From contig CM057234.1 in assembly GCA_029891385.1 (NCBI GenBank), positions 21,190,350-21,254,349 of the forward strand: a stretch of DNA of 64,000 nt, written 5' to 3'. The position numbers were made by a program, and so were the translations under genes. Source of the stretch: Erythroxylum novogranatense (lineage: Eukaryota > Streptophyta > Magnoliopsida > Malpighiales > Erythroxylaceae). This document shows, piece by piece, positions 45,893-58,379 of this stretch (positions are counted from its first letter, which is position 1; each line of letters begins with the position of its first letter). The notes beneath the pieces were generated by a model. It ran no database searches and was not told the DNA's origin. It saw only the letters and a list, made by a program, of their open reading frames with translations.

Positions 45893-48800
45893 ATTATCTT
45901 TATCTTTTAAAGTTGATATAAATCTACTATGATCTATCTGTCACACCATCTAAGATCTGCTATTTATCTCTATCTATTGATAATGAGTCATTCAAGTCAA
46001 AAGTTTTTCATAGCATACTGGTATAATCTAATGCTTACTCTTGTTAAGTCCAGTATTCATGGTCTATCTATCTGAGCACATATTAAGTCCAAAGCTCTCA
46101 CATGTCTCCCTCGAATATATGATCCAGTTAACCTTCAAATCAAAATCTTTCTCAAGTTTATCTTTTAGTCTCACATTTGAATCTTACTTCTTATCGAAAA
46201 TTTTTGCCAATATATACTAATGCATATACCAACTTATTGACAATGCCTATTTTCCTTACCTACTCGTAAGTTTTTACTTTGTTTCATCATCTCGATTATT
46301 AATATTTGATACTCGCCAATGTCTGTACGATTTCACTATTAGAACTTAAGGGTCTAAAACTAACAAAACTTTGTTGTTGTTCACTCTCTACAAAAGAAAG
46401 AGTCAACTTGTCAAGGTTTTGCAAACAACAAAACAAAATACATAGCAACACATGACAGAAGATTGCCACCTAAACAATGGTATGGAGATTGTTGCAACTT
46501 GTAAACAAAAGATCAAAATTGTATAAGATTTTGGAATTTTCATTAGTTTGTCCTGTCATTTATAGTTTGTCCTGTCGTTTATAGAATGGAATTTTAGACG
46601 TGATAACGAGCAAATATGTCCTTTGCATCTTTTGTCTCGTGTGACGTGCAAGTCTATCAAGATTTGTTCGTCGTATTTTTACAAAATAAGGCGGCTGTCC
46701 AACATAAATACGATAATATCTAAGTTAATTTTTAACAAAAAATTTGAGAGAAACTTAAAAATAACGTTAAAATTGATTAATGTTTAAATGTGTGTTTTTT
46801 TTAATCTTTTTATTGTTTATTCCAGAAAGTGTTGAGAGTGAATGATTATTTTCTTTTTCGTATCTTAATTTTGAGCCCCATATTACATGGGGAATCGAAT
46901 AACTAAGATGAGATGTCCAGAAGAGCGCCCTTTAGACATGGTATGCTTTGTAAGGAAACCAATCTGCCATAGAATGCTCTTAGCAGTAAGGGGCGGGGCG
47001 ACCACACAAACCCCCGAGTATTGGGTTACATTGTGGGAGTATCAACTAGCCATATGTTCACCGACAGGGTACCAACAATTTGCCCCAAAACTTCTACACA
47101 ACTGCCCTTTGGTCGGTATTTCGGAGTCAATTTAGTATATATGATCATCTAATCCTCAATTCCTGAGAGACTACATGAAGCAAGACAATTTAATCCGAGG
47201 ATGAATAGACGTGTCGATAATTAAGCAGGCAATTACAAGTTGCACAAGCAAATGAGCCAAATAATTAAAGGGACCACCAGGACTATTTGCATTACAAAAC
47301 CTGAAAACCCTCAAGGACAAGAACTTGTCGAAGCTTGATAGACTAGCAGTAGTTAATTTAACTGCTGGGCCCCGGAAATATGATGTAAAACCCTATTTCA
47401 TTGACCTTTATTAACCCAGTTGTCAAAGAACCATTATCAATCTCTGTACATGGGAGAAAAAGATTTAATAAAAATATCTGAGCTATCTTGGTTCTGTCTA
47501 TATATCCAAGTCCACATATACATATACACATGTTTAAGTAATGTAGGAATATCGTAATTAGAGGTTTGGGGAATCTTGTCGCAGGAGTGGTGGCATCTGT
47601 CTGTTCCCTTCATCATCTTGTAAAGTTCCGGCAAGTGCCACCACCCTATGACAAGATACCTTTTAACTTCTTTCCCCGATTAGCATCACGATATCACCTT
47701 TAATTAATCCACACTTCTCCGTTCAACACCAGGTTTGCACTAATCTGCCGAATAGTTATATCTTGTTGTGTATTCTTGGAATGGTTCAATAATTATCCTT
47801 CATGTTGTTACCGCTTTTGTTTGTAAATGAATTCATCTTCGTTAAGTTGATTATGGAGTATCGTTAAACGGCTTCACGTTTGAAAAGTGTTCTCTTGATA
47901 GAGATGGAGAAGGATTTAACGTTTTACCTGGTACTTCTCATTTCTGCATTATCACACCTATCACTGCTTTTCTAGTGGACAATAAGCAAAGGGAAACATG
48001 TTGATCTTAATCCTTTTTCACCTTTTCCATTGTCATATATTCTTTTCTTATACGTTTTACAATGACGTTGTGATTTGTGGACTTCGTCAGGAATTGTTAA
48101 AAGTACAAGAAGTTTCAGGATTTTCTTTCCCAACTTTCCGATCCTTCGGCTATAGAGGTCAGAATGAGGATTCCAGCAGTCTTATTCGCTTCGTCAAAGT
48201 CATTGAGGAAGATAGCTAGGCTCGGATTACAGATCATTCATTCACCTGTTAATCCAACTTGAGGACAAATTCGTGAGTAAATATATGGGAAGATAGCTAG
48301 GCTTGTAGTTATAAACATAATTATCAGCTAGGAGCGTTGCGAGTCACTCATCATCCAAGTGACGTCAATGAATGATATAAGAGAGAGTAACATATGAGAA
48401 TGATTCAAGTTTTAACATGGCTTCCAGCTGTGTAGTGACTGAAACTTGCATAAACAACTCCTGGAAATCCTACAAAGAATAATTTAGTAAGAAACCCAAC
48501 ACACTTCCCCACGTTTAACCTAGCCTCAAGTGTTGGGCCTTTAACCTGGGAATTACCCAACACAATCACTTGCAGGTTTATCAAAAAGTTTTCAAATATG
48601 GAGTTCACCTTTTGCATATCAAGTAGAAAAATCTTCAGTATCAAACATGAAATATAAATTAGGCTAAGATGGTGAGACGTTAAAATCAAGGGTTTAAAAT
48701 AGGGGAGGAGATAGAGAATATATATATCAGCCAAAAAGAATAATTGGAAAGTTATGCAATGGAAAAAGAAAAACCAAAACTCGATCGAGTACTTTTTCTG

Positions 48801-50148
48801 TCTGCGCAGACCATTTTGATTTTCGTCATATGAAGAGGTCTCTCTTAAAAGAACAAATGGCATTTTTTTCAGCAGAATTATCGCTGTTAAAAAAAGATAA
48901 TCGAGCCCAAGTGTTTATGGGAAATGCCAACCTAGTCAAACGAACCTGTCTCACCAATGAAATCCTTCAAGAAGAGAACCAATAATAATCTGTTTCTATT
49001 TGACATTGTCAATCTGGAAATTTAATAATTTCTAAGCGGAAGCGGACTCTACAAAAGTATACTTTACTTTATTGGCGGGCAACTCTAGACTTATCAATTG
49101 AGTCTATCTTCTTTTCTTTTTTTTTGTATTTATTTCAGTTGACTTCTAGAAGTAGTCTGAGCTGGGGATTTTTGCAAGTAAAGGATGTTGAAATCTGTGG
49201 GGCAGCTGTGAGATCATTAGAGTCCTTAGTTATTGGGATAAGATGAGGTTTTGCAATTGATATTCATGTAAATTCAAGTTATGAAGACCCTCCTCCTGTT
49301 CTTTAGAAAGGTGAAAGCCTAAAAGGATAAACACTTGCTCCTCGTGTCAATCAAATGATCAATAGCAAGCAAAATTCGATCACGATTCCCCTTGTAGAGC
49401 AATTTTCTACCAGTCTAGATGAAGCAATTGGTAAACAACTTGCAGTCGACGTGGACAAAATTGTTGGATATTCAGACGTCTGATGTAACCCCACTCACTA
49501 TATCGGAATCAGAATCATTGCCTACTAAAACAAAACACATTAATGTTTACGAAAGATTCAAAGATTAACAGCAGCCTGGTTGTGCTGACAAGGCTCATTT
49601 TCAGTGAAGAGTCTGTCTGTATATACATATTCGTTATCACTCACTAGACCAAAGATATAAACTTTTAACTTTAATCTTGTATCACCTTCTGCTATGAACA
49701 TAAAAGCAGTCCGGTTTGATTAACATTTTCCTTCCTTTTTTCTTTAACATCAGTGATACATAGTTCCATTAACATTTTCCTTCTTTCTTTAACATCAGCA
49801 TAAGCAAATGTCCTACGTCATCATTCCAGTAAAAAACATCTTTTGGGGTAGACGAGGAAGGAGTCAATCACCAAATATACAACCATAAACTAAGTGTAAC
49901 AACTTTGGCTGCCTAGTCACATTGATCTATACCATTACCAAGAGAATACAGTCAAACTTGTCCCAGCCATGTAATGGATATCAACCGTGAAATTTGTCCA
50001 CCAATGTCACTCCAAACAAACCCATCTTGTAAAGTTTCAGCTCTTTCCCGCCTTGATACAAAATGAATTGTTGATTGCCAGCAATCTCTCTTCTTCTGCA
50101 ATTAACTAAAGCAATGATTAACAGATAACTTCTTGCTTTTCATGCGTA
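45893..50148. other. Intergenic DNA without a recognisable gene
   Basis: This is AT-rich DNA between the copia relic and the GT14 gene. Open frames at 46887-47135 (+), 47998-48219 (+) and 48405-48863 (-) show no known domain and poor codon character. A short phrase GATAGCTAGGCT occurs twice (about 48210 and 48292). The last few hundred bases before 50149 should contain the 3' UTR of the GT14 gene. Confidence 0.5.
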
Positions 50149-53100
50149 TTACTTGCATTGCCTAGGTCGGAAATTTTCATTTGACAAGAGAGAGCTGATC
50201 AAGGTCCCCAACCTTTTTTCTCCGGGACCAGGTCTAAGGATTGAGATATCACCAATAGTCGAGCATGGATCAGTACCATTTTCCCTGCTACCTATGCACC
50301 AACCACCGGGTGTAAGCATGCCAGGACCACGAGATAAGAGCTCAGAATCAATTTTGTCAAGCACTGGATCATCTTGGTGAAACTTCCGCGCAAAAGGAGC
50401 ATTACTGTCAATCATCTTTTGCATGTCAGAAAGGTTGAGAAAGTGTGGATGCTGCTTGGGAGGGTTGTCCCACGATATGAAATGCAGATCACTATTCACA
50501 GTTGTGTTTCGAAACTCTTGAGCACTACAAATGACTGTGTGGAAGTAACCTTCAGGTGAAGATAAAAAATTGGCATAGTACATGAGTACAGTTCGAGGTA
50601 AATTGTCCCATCCCCATATGGTGTAATCAATAAACGGTCGAGACAGTAGCATCCAGGCAGAACCTACGCGAATAGATAAATTTTGATTATATGATCTAAA
50701 AAATAAGCATAGTCCAAGACTAACTTTGAGAAAAGAATAAATTATTCGACAGAAAATTAGGTGTTCTCGAGAGACAGTTACTCTTGATTACATTTAGCAA
50801 ACATACTAAGAAAGAGTTGCTTACATACCCTGCTTTTCAGGTGAACTCTTCTAACCAAATCATAGTAAGTACTAGGTTCTTTACCCAATAATTTACTGCC
50901 ATGCATGCTATTTGCAACAGTCGAGCAATATTAACTATTTCTTAAAAGAAAGGTTACCCAAATATTGAAGCAGTTTATTACCTCATTAACTTAAGCAACA
51001 AGGACCAGGAATTCCATGTAAAAGATCCTAAAATGTGGAAACCCTACTTGTTTGATCTTCCAGAAAATTGATTAACCCTGTAGATTATACATGATTACCA
51101 GTAGCATAAACATTCCATGAAAGGTTTACCTTTTACGACTCGGCAAGATTTTCACAATGTCTCAGATGAGAAACTACTTATACAAGACGTGATGAGAAGT
51201 TGCATGTAATAAAAAAGTTCAAATTAAGATCTCTAGACATGAGGGGAAAGGAGACAAATGGAAACTAAAACGACTCTTGAACACATTCAAAATAACATGC
51301 CATTTTTCAGAAATCTCCTGTACAGCTCAGTTCAATACAGAGCTACCATATGCCTGTGATCATTAGCCTAATAATAAGCAACAGCATTTCAACTTGAGCT
51401 TCATCAACTTTTTCTTTCTTGTTTGCTTATTTATATACTTACTTTTATTTTTTATACAGTTATTTGTTAGTTTATTTGTCTATTGTTTTCTTCTAACCAT
51501 TTTCAAATACATTTTTTTCCTATGAGTCTATTAAAAATAGTCTCTTTACTAGTTAGAGATAAGGCTACTTTTGGACCTCCCTAAACCCCACATGTCAACG
51601 GGGTTCATAGTGGGATAATATTGTTGTTGTTGTTATTTCAATTCCAGAAATTCGCAACTTTCAACTTGAGGTTCATCAACTTTTTCAATATACGACATTT
51701 TCAATCAACATTAAGCATCTTGTCGATTATCATCAGTAAAATGACATCATTCGTAGTGAAGAAACAATAGGTATAACTAGAAAAGCTTTATCCCTTCAAA
51801 CAAATCTGTGCAGTACAACAATGAAGACTGAAACATTAATTCCCAGAACCAACTTCATCCGCTAGTTCTCATTCCCACCTAGAATCAATCCACAGTTAAG
51901 TGACAAGGCTGGATAAGCTAGTTTTGCTTATCCCCATGGTACTCTTCTCTTTATTTTCTAGTTCAAAACACACTAAAGCAATCATCTAGAAACCTGAATG
52001 TAAATTCTCAGAAAAAATAAGTCTTCTTGAAGTCATGTACTAACTACTGTACACATATCTATAGAGCAATCCGAGGATGATTTCACCAAAGGAAAAAAAA
52101 AAAAATCAGATTTTGAACGTGGGGAAAAAAGAACAGAGACAAGAAAAAAAATTTCAGAACTCAGCTAAACTTCCTAACATTGAGTGTGTCAAAAAACCCC
52201 CAATACAATTTGACATCAATTTTAATCCTTTACTTACATTCAATCCAAAGAAAAGACCAAGACCGGTTTTCTTAGATAATTTTCCCTTCACCGAAAATTG
52301 AGAATAAAAAATAGATATTGGATCTCTGTTCTATATCGTAAGTTTTCATTTTTCAGCAAAGAATCACACCATTGCGCACCACCAAAACTTGGCCCGGCCT
52401 CTTTGCATATTATTTTTTATTTTTTGAAATCGATTGAAAGATAATATCAAGCTGAATTAACTCATTATCGATATAAAGAAGAATAATTGATTCATTAAGG
52501 CTTTTTTATAAACAAACAAAATGAGGAAACTAGTACCAAATAGGCCAGAGAAACAAATGGAAGTGATAGCAAGCATATCTTCTTCAACCATAATTCAAAT
52601 TCGCACCTGTAAACAGTTTGAATGCCGTTGGGACACTCCTCCTCTGAGTAACCCAAAAGACATCAGCTTTCTTTGTCATATACAAACCGGGATCAATGAT
52701 GATTGGTTTTGCTCTTTGAAACCTACACAAAAGTACCATTATACCCAATCAATCCCGCAACTTAACCAACACAACAAGAACAAAGCCTCAACAGAATCAA
52801 AGTTCCCACTCACTCTTTCCAACCAATATTACTCGTATGATCAATGAAGTTAAGATCCCGCGGCAGATGCAAAAAGGTGTGAAGCAGATCTAATCCAACC
52901 AATTAAAAAACACAACTCATTACAACAGAAGTCACATCAAAGATCAACCAAATATAGAATCCGACAAATGTAGTACTTCGCTTACCGTCCTGAGTTACTA
53001 GTGGATAATCAGATGCACTCAGATTAATAAACCAATCCCAATCGCCGCTTTCCTTCAACAGAATCGCCGCAGCATGCAGTGTATTTGCGACCATAGTGGG

Positions 53101-53568
53101 TCCTCTGTAAGTGACAAGATTCGCTTTCGCGATCATTTTCACATTTCCAAATTTGACGAAAACGGGATGGTGCTTCACGAATTCACCAAGATCCAGCCTT
53201 TCCTCAGTCGAAGATGCTCTGTCCAAATGCACGACATACTGATTTCTCGGATGATACAACGCCATTAACGTCCTCTTCAACATGTTCCCATCTCCAGTTG
53301 ACCCAGAGATCAGGAACGCGAATCGAGGAGGAGGAGGAAGAGTAGAGACAGGTATTGGATGTAGCTTTGTTTCAACAAATTTAGAACCCAAAACAGAGAA
53401 TGATCTTGAAAATGGGACAAAAGGCGAGCCATCTGAGGAAGTGAGAGTAGTGAGGAAGAGCAGAAACAGAGAGACAACGGACCCAATTGCAAGGGGAAAA
53501 ATCCAACGGCGGCGTTCGTTTGTTTGCTGATGGCGTAGGTGCATATAGTAACTCTTCAATCTCTTCAT
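50149..53568 (-). CDS. GT14 beta-glucuronosyltransferase, GlcAT14-like (429 aa, 4 exons)
   Basis: Exons on the minus strand are 53568-52986, 52889-52814, 52722-52607 and 50663-50149. All three introns have GT-AG ends and the exons sum to 1,290 nt, exactly 430 codons with stop. The protein is type II: a short cytosolic N-terminus, one membrane anchor at about 22-43, a stem, then the core-2/I-branching (GT14) domain. Landmarks are FAFLISGSTGD, QYVVHLDR, WDWFINLSASDYPLVTQDD, HTSNIGWKE, IDPGLYMTKKADVFWVTQRR, FHTVIC, FISWDNPPKQHPH, FARKF and TPGGWCIGSRENGTDPCS. Relatives are Golgi enzymes that add glucuronic acid to arabinogalactan-protein glycans. No frame damage is seen. Intron 3 (1,943 bp) holds a SINE tail. 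From memory the Arabidopsis positional homologue is GlcAT14A, At5g39990. Confidence 0.95.
51523..51635 (+). mobile_element. SINE 3' end (Au/TS-like) in GT14 intron 3
   Basis: The segment runs from TGAGTCTATTAAAAATAGTC through AGAGATAAGGCT, CCTAAACCCCAC and GTGGGATAATAT to a (TTG)n tail at 51619-51634. This is a diverged form of the widespread plant Au/TS SINE 3' region (GGTAAGGTCTGC, CAGACCCCAC, GTGGGATTATACTGGG, TTG tail; family knowledge). The tRNA-like head is not clear, so it is partial. It is antisense to the host gene. Confidence 0.7.
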
Positions 53569-53898
53569 GCTAACGACGAAAACGCCACTACCCAGAAGAG
53601 GAAATGTGGTTAGTTCGCAGAAAACGTGAGTTTGGAGAGGAGATTATACATGTAGGTGAGGTGGGTCGAGGCGGAGAGGGTGTGAAAGCGACGTAGGTAG
53701 AAATAGAAACCTTTTTTGGGGGTTGAGCTCTATCTATCGCCGCGATAGAAGGGGGACAAACTTGGTGGGTGGCGAGGACCTGTAAGTTAATCGGGTTAGT
53801 GTAGGAATTAGCTGATGTTTTGACTTGAAGATGGTGACATTGAGAGGGACCTGAGATTGAGTACAAGGCGACTCCTTTACGTTCTTGAGTGCGGACAA

Positions 53899-53906
53899 TT
53901 ATATAT
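53899..53906 (-). promoter_or_regulatory. Candidate TATA box of the GT14 gene
   Basis: The minus strand reads ATATATAA about 330 bp before the ATG at 53568, which would leave a leader of about 300 nt. A leader open frame beginning with TTG at 53866 is out of frame with the gene and is not a credible start. The call is position-based only. Confidence 0.3.
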
Positions 53907-53909
53907 GTG

Positions 53910-54872
53910 GTAGTTTGTTGGGTTTATATTGGGGTTTTTTTGATCGGTGATGAAGTTGGTGTTAAGTACATGTTGTAAGGAGACTTGGTCTTGTCTTGCT
54001 TCCACGAGGATTTTACGTTGATGGGTAACAATCTTGGTTGCGAGTAAACAAAGTACATGCTAAACTTGTGTTAAATGATGAATTGGATGTTGTTTTGTAA
54101 GGAGATGAACTTTCCTCTGTTTTCATCTTTGCTTGATACTACTTTTCCGGCTTATAGGAGGTTGTGTTTGCTCATGTGATGGAAGGATACTTGTGAATTG
54201 GCATGATAATAGTCAAATAGGGATTGGATGGATGATTATGGCTAATTAATTATGGAGAAATAATAAACTATATACATTTATCAATTTGGATTGATTGATA
54301 CACACACTATCCATGGTGTTGAGAACTCACTAATTTTGTAAACTAGTTCGGTGTACATTTACCATTTATTCATGCTTATTTGGATTGATACATTATCCAG
54401 GGTGGTTGATAACCTTTTTGCGATGATTTTTCCAGACACCCAATAATGCTGTAAAAGTATTTTGTAACATACCTTATGTCCTATAAAGTCTATGATATAA
54501 CGCTTAAATATATTAACTAAATTGGACACCATAGCCAGCAGGTGGTAGTCCATTTCTCTCTGAAAGATTCATAGCATCGTGACTCATCCAAAACACCGTA
54601 TAAGTGAAATTGATTGAGAGTAAAAATGCATTGAATGGTTATAAACTATTGATCTTGTTACATAATTTTTTCATAATAAGTAATTGAATTTAAAATGGAA
54701 TTGGAGATGTATTTCTTTAACTATTTAACACAGGAATTTTTATAAAATAGTATGTTATCTTAACAGCCTCAAATTTAGTAAGAAAAGAGTTTTACTTTTG
54801 ATTGGCTTGAATATCCTTAAGATGTTGAAGATTTGCACTATTTTCATCCCGAGGAGAAACAAGAATTTGTTG
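53910..54872. other. Intergenic DNA upstream of the GT14 gene
   Basis: No gene, repeat end or RNA gene is recognised here. The promoter of the GT14 gene should lie in its left part. Confidence 0.5.
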
Positions 54873-56539
54873 GTCTGGAGCAGGGTCGTTTCTATCGTTT
54901 TATAGGCCCTGGGCGAAATGAAAAAAAGGTCCTAATGAATTAACAATATACTTAAATTTACATATTTATGTGAAGTATAAATGACTCAATTTATAAGTCT
55001 ACATTATCAACCAAATATTAAATGATCATTACATCAGCTAATAAAATATTATTAACAATAAAATAATTAAAAATAATAACAAGAATAACAAAATAGCAAT
55101 AGTAGTAATCAAATAACAATATTGGATTGCAAATATTATTAACAATAAATTTTCAATATCTTTTATGTTGTTCAAAACCACATTCACTTAATTCATCGGG
55201 ACTCTCACTAGAGGAACTCACTCTTTTAATAAATTTATTAATTGTTCCTTTTTGGGACTCTATCAACTGTGCTATTTTTTTTCCTTTTTCACTTCTAGGC
55301 AAATACTTTTTAGGCAACATAATATAAACCAATTATAATACAGTTGGATTAGAAAAAGAACAAAAACACTTGTATAAAACTGAAAGAAGCATGCTGACAC
55401 AACCAAACTCTAATAGCTTCACAATATATCATAAAGATATATAAATGATATTATATCTATGATAGAGGAAAAAATAAATAGCAAAATTTAATATCTAATA
55501 TTAAAATTAAAAAAACAAAGAGTAAATTTTAATGATAGAGACACACTAAATTTTAAAAATATAAGAAATTAACATATTTAGAAAAATATAGTAAATAATA
55601 TTCTAAGTTTCAAATATTATCCTATTCTATAAGCCGTGAAAATGATTGAATATTATTATTATTATTTTATTATTACGACATGTTTAATATAATTATATGT
55701 ATTTTTATAATAAAAGAAAACCATTTATGTAGTCTTTGAATTGAGTAGTTTAAATTATTTGATTTGGTCATATTATCACTAAACTTAAATGAACTCTACA
55801 AGAACATAAATCTAACAATTATTACATTACTTGTGGCAAAGTATAATGAAAATTACAATTCCAAAAATTAAATTATTTATTAATATTAAATTATTATAAA
55901 TAATAAGTAATCTAAAATAAAAAGAAGATACAAAATAAATACAATATTATTTAATATAAATGTTATGATTTAAAATGCTAATATAATGTCCACATTAATG
56001 ACAAATTACAAATTAATTATAACATATTCAAATATTTAATAAGCTAAAATATATTAAAAATTAGAAATTTTACTTTTAAATTATACCCATAATTCGAAGA
56101 TGTAATCGTAAAATTTTTGTTGTTAATTTGTGAGTTGAAGTACTTTAAAAATTAAAAAAATAGAAGTAAAAATATAACTTAAATACTTCAAAACTATTTC
56201 TAATTAAAAAAGTTAACGTTAACTTTCAAAGTTACCTTTATCTAACCATGACACCAACATTTTCTCCTGTTTGAAAAACTATTTATAATTAACAAACATT
56301 AACTTTCAAAGTTAACTTACTAAATACTAAGAACGTTGTAAGCCTTTATCTAACCAAGACACCAACTTTTCTCCTGTTTAAGACCCTTTATTACTCACAA
56401 TCATAAGTCACTGAATAAACTAACGATTTTCTTCATGAAATGCCATTAAATACTTAAGACCTTAAAGGGCCCCTTTATATTGGTGGGCCCTGGGCAGGTG
56501 CCTTGCCTGCCCTTGCCTGGGGCTGGCTCTGTTCTGGAG
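54873..56539 (-). mobile_element. Non-autonomous hAT transposon (1,651 bp) with 8-bp target duplication
   Basis: The element is 54881-56531. Its ends are CAGGGTCGTTTC on the left and GGCTGGCTCTG on the right, whose complement is CAGAGCCAGCC, a diverged hAT terminal inverted repeat. The flanks are GTCTGGAG (54873-54880) and TTCTGGAG (56532-56539), 7 of 8 matching. A GGCCCTGGGC motif occurs near both ends. The interior is extremely AT-rich and holds only a short coding remnant at 55153-55320. Confidence 0.8.
55153..55320 (-). pseudogene. N-terminal remnant of an hAT zinc-finger/dimerisation protein
   Basis: The ATG is at 55320 and the frame stays open for about 55 codons: MLPKKYLPRSEKGKKIAQL, ESQKGTINKFI and SSSESPDELSE. 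The pattern K-Y-x(n)-K, then SQKGxIxKFF-like, then an acidic Ser-rich stretch is that of the start of plant TTF-type zinc-finger hAT proteins (often annotated zinc finger MYM-type 1-like). The rest of the transposase is gone. Its position inside the hAT element supports the call. Confidence 0.65.
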
Positions 56540-56679
56540 CAAAATCTAAGTTTTATGTTACTCTTTCAGATCTTTTATTTACCCAAACATTGTTTTGCAA
56601 TCTATATCCAAATTGATAGGGAATGGAAAGGTGAAATTTAGTCGATGCATGCCAATTCAGATTTACAAAAGGAACCTAA

Positions 56680-57690
56680 TAATGGTTGAAAATCTTGGTG
56701 AGCAACATTCCATAAGATAGGCATCTGGTGGTATTTTTATAATTCCCCTTATTCAACATGAATCTCAAGATCATAGTTGGAAGATTCACTTTGTTCCCTT
56801 TTAGCAAATTATACACCACATAAGTGTCCAGTAGGTTGCACCTTTCAACTGAGCTACTCCAGGGAAAAAATTGAAATAGTTGAAAGCGATGCAAGGCATC
56901 GTAGTATCAAGTCTAATTACTTGCTCCAAGGTCTCTCGTCTTGGTTGTTTTCAACATGAATGCAGATGAATTTGACAACTTCGATTAACTCCCGATCATC
57001 ATCTCACTTATGACAGGAAAAATTAGTTCTCCCATAGGAGCTACTTCTAGCATATCTCCTAAGATTTTCTCATAAATTAAAATTTCACATTCATGCACTC
57101 ATAAGAAAATGGCTATTTTTCATTAATTTCTTCCTTTTTCATGTGTAAGTAGAATATCTTGACTAGCTAGTCGCATACTATCTCATTTTATTTCAAACAA
57201 TTTTTCCAACCAATGGTGACAAAGTAAGGAGAAATAGGTATACCTATGTCATCAAACATCATGGGAGGCAAAATCCGACCAGCAACAACCTTTCTTTTCT
57301 TGTACTGCATTTTATATGGAACTTCAGTTTCTGTTGATTGAAATATTTTTTGTGGTATTATTGTTTTTCCTTTTTGTGCAACTATTTTAAAACTTATTTG
57401 CCTTTTTTCTTTAGGAATCATCTCTTTATGGAACAACTTATTTATATCAATAGTTTCTTCAGTCACATGTGCTTTTCCCTTTTTGATTTCTTCATTTTTT
57501 TCTTTTTTTTTCTTTTTCTGGGTTCTTCTTCCTCTTTCTTTTCAGCATCAGGGTTTTCTTTTTGTTCAGAAATGTTCTCAGCTTGCTTTGCAGGACTTCC
57601 TTTGGTTCGTAGTTATCTAATCAATCGAGAATTTTCTTCATCTAAATCATCCTCATTTATAACCCAGTGTACTTATAATAGTTAGGGCTT
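56680..57690 (-). pseudogene. Transposon-encoded protein relic downstream of copia pol (env-like or PF20167-type)
   Basis: Reading leftward from 57690, an acidic and Lys-rich segment is followed by an open part at 57466-57188 (TEETIDINKLFHKEMIPKEK, then KMQYKKRKVVAGRILPPMM). After stops, a frame at 56894-56676 gives NLLKGNKVNLPTMILRFML and SYGMLLTKIF. The latter resembles the 'putative plant transposon protein' domain (L-x-G-x-K-I-N-L-x(3)-I-L ... LPYGMLLTRIF), often found in the region after pol in sirevirus-like copia elements and in Athila-type elements. Several stops and shifts are present. The assignment rests on recalled motifs. Confidence 0.5.
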
Positions 57691-57694
57691 AGAA

Positions 57695-58019
57695 GAGATA
57701 GGTAGGAATGTCAATGGGTTGGGTCAGGCCCAGGCTACTCCTAGCCCGACCCGACCATAGATTAGGGTAACCCGTGGCCTGACAGGTCAGGATAAGTTAG
57801 CCTATGGCCTAATGGGCTAAAGGGGCTAGGCCAACCTGACTCATCTTATAACTTTTTTTAAAATGTCAAAAATGACGACATTACATTTTTGAAGTAACCG
57901 TCAAGTCATGCGCAGGCCTAACCTCTACCTATGGCCTAGTCCAGCCAACCACTTTTAGCCCGTGGCCCAGAACAAAATCAGGCCAAGTCAGGTTAAAATT
58001 TGACGTCCCTAGAGATAGG
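57695..58019. mobile_element. hAT-type MITE (309 bp) with perfect 8-bp target duplication
   Basis: The element is 57703-58011. Ends are TAGGAATGTCAA and the complement of TTTGACGTCCCTA (TAGGGACGTCAAA), a 10 of 12 match and typical of hAT MITEs that begin TAGGGGTGTCAA. GAGATAGG stands on both sides (57695-57702, 58012-58019). The interior is rich in GGCC/GGGC-type words (GGCCCAGGC, CCCGACCCGACC). It is inserted into the copia relic and is therefore younger than it. Confidence 0.9.
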
Positions 58020-58379
58020 TTCAGTAATATAAGCTTCATCGTGACTATCAGTAGAAGTTGGAGTTTTCTTTTATCATTTTGATCTGGTTTGTGTCATAGT
58101 AAGAGTGATGGATGAGGTTTAGAAGATTAGAGATGAAAACAAAGAGTTGGAACGCAGAGAGTCAAGAGCGACACTTCGAATAAAAATGAGGCTAAGTAGA
58201 GGAGAGAAGTATATTTCTAGTATATTAGGTGTTTTTTGAGTGTTGATCTCGTGTGAAGATGAATGATCGTATGCTAATACGGGAAGTGCGATCTTTTGTG
58301 TATCTTTTGACAAATTCGTACAGCTGTTTGTCAGAACTTCGCTCGTATCTTTAAATGCAATCTTTTTTCTTAATACGCA

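Noticed and set aside
46887..47135. An 82-codon open frame beginning MGNRITKMRCPEERP
   Set aside because: It has no family resemblance, no intron or neighbour context, and the composition looks random.
48405..48863. A 152-codon minus-strand open frame with hydrophobic stretches
   Set aside because: It has low-complexity Phe/Leu content from AT-rich DNA and no domain; the start and end are arbitrary.
53588..53866. A 92-codon open frame just upstream of the GT14 start
   Set aside because: It begins with TTG, is out of frame with the gene and lies in the probable 5' leader.
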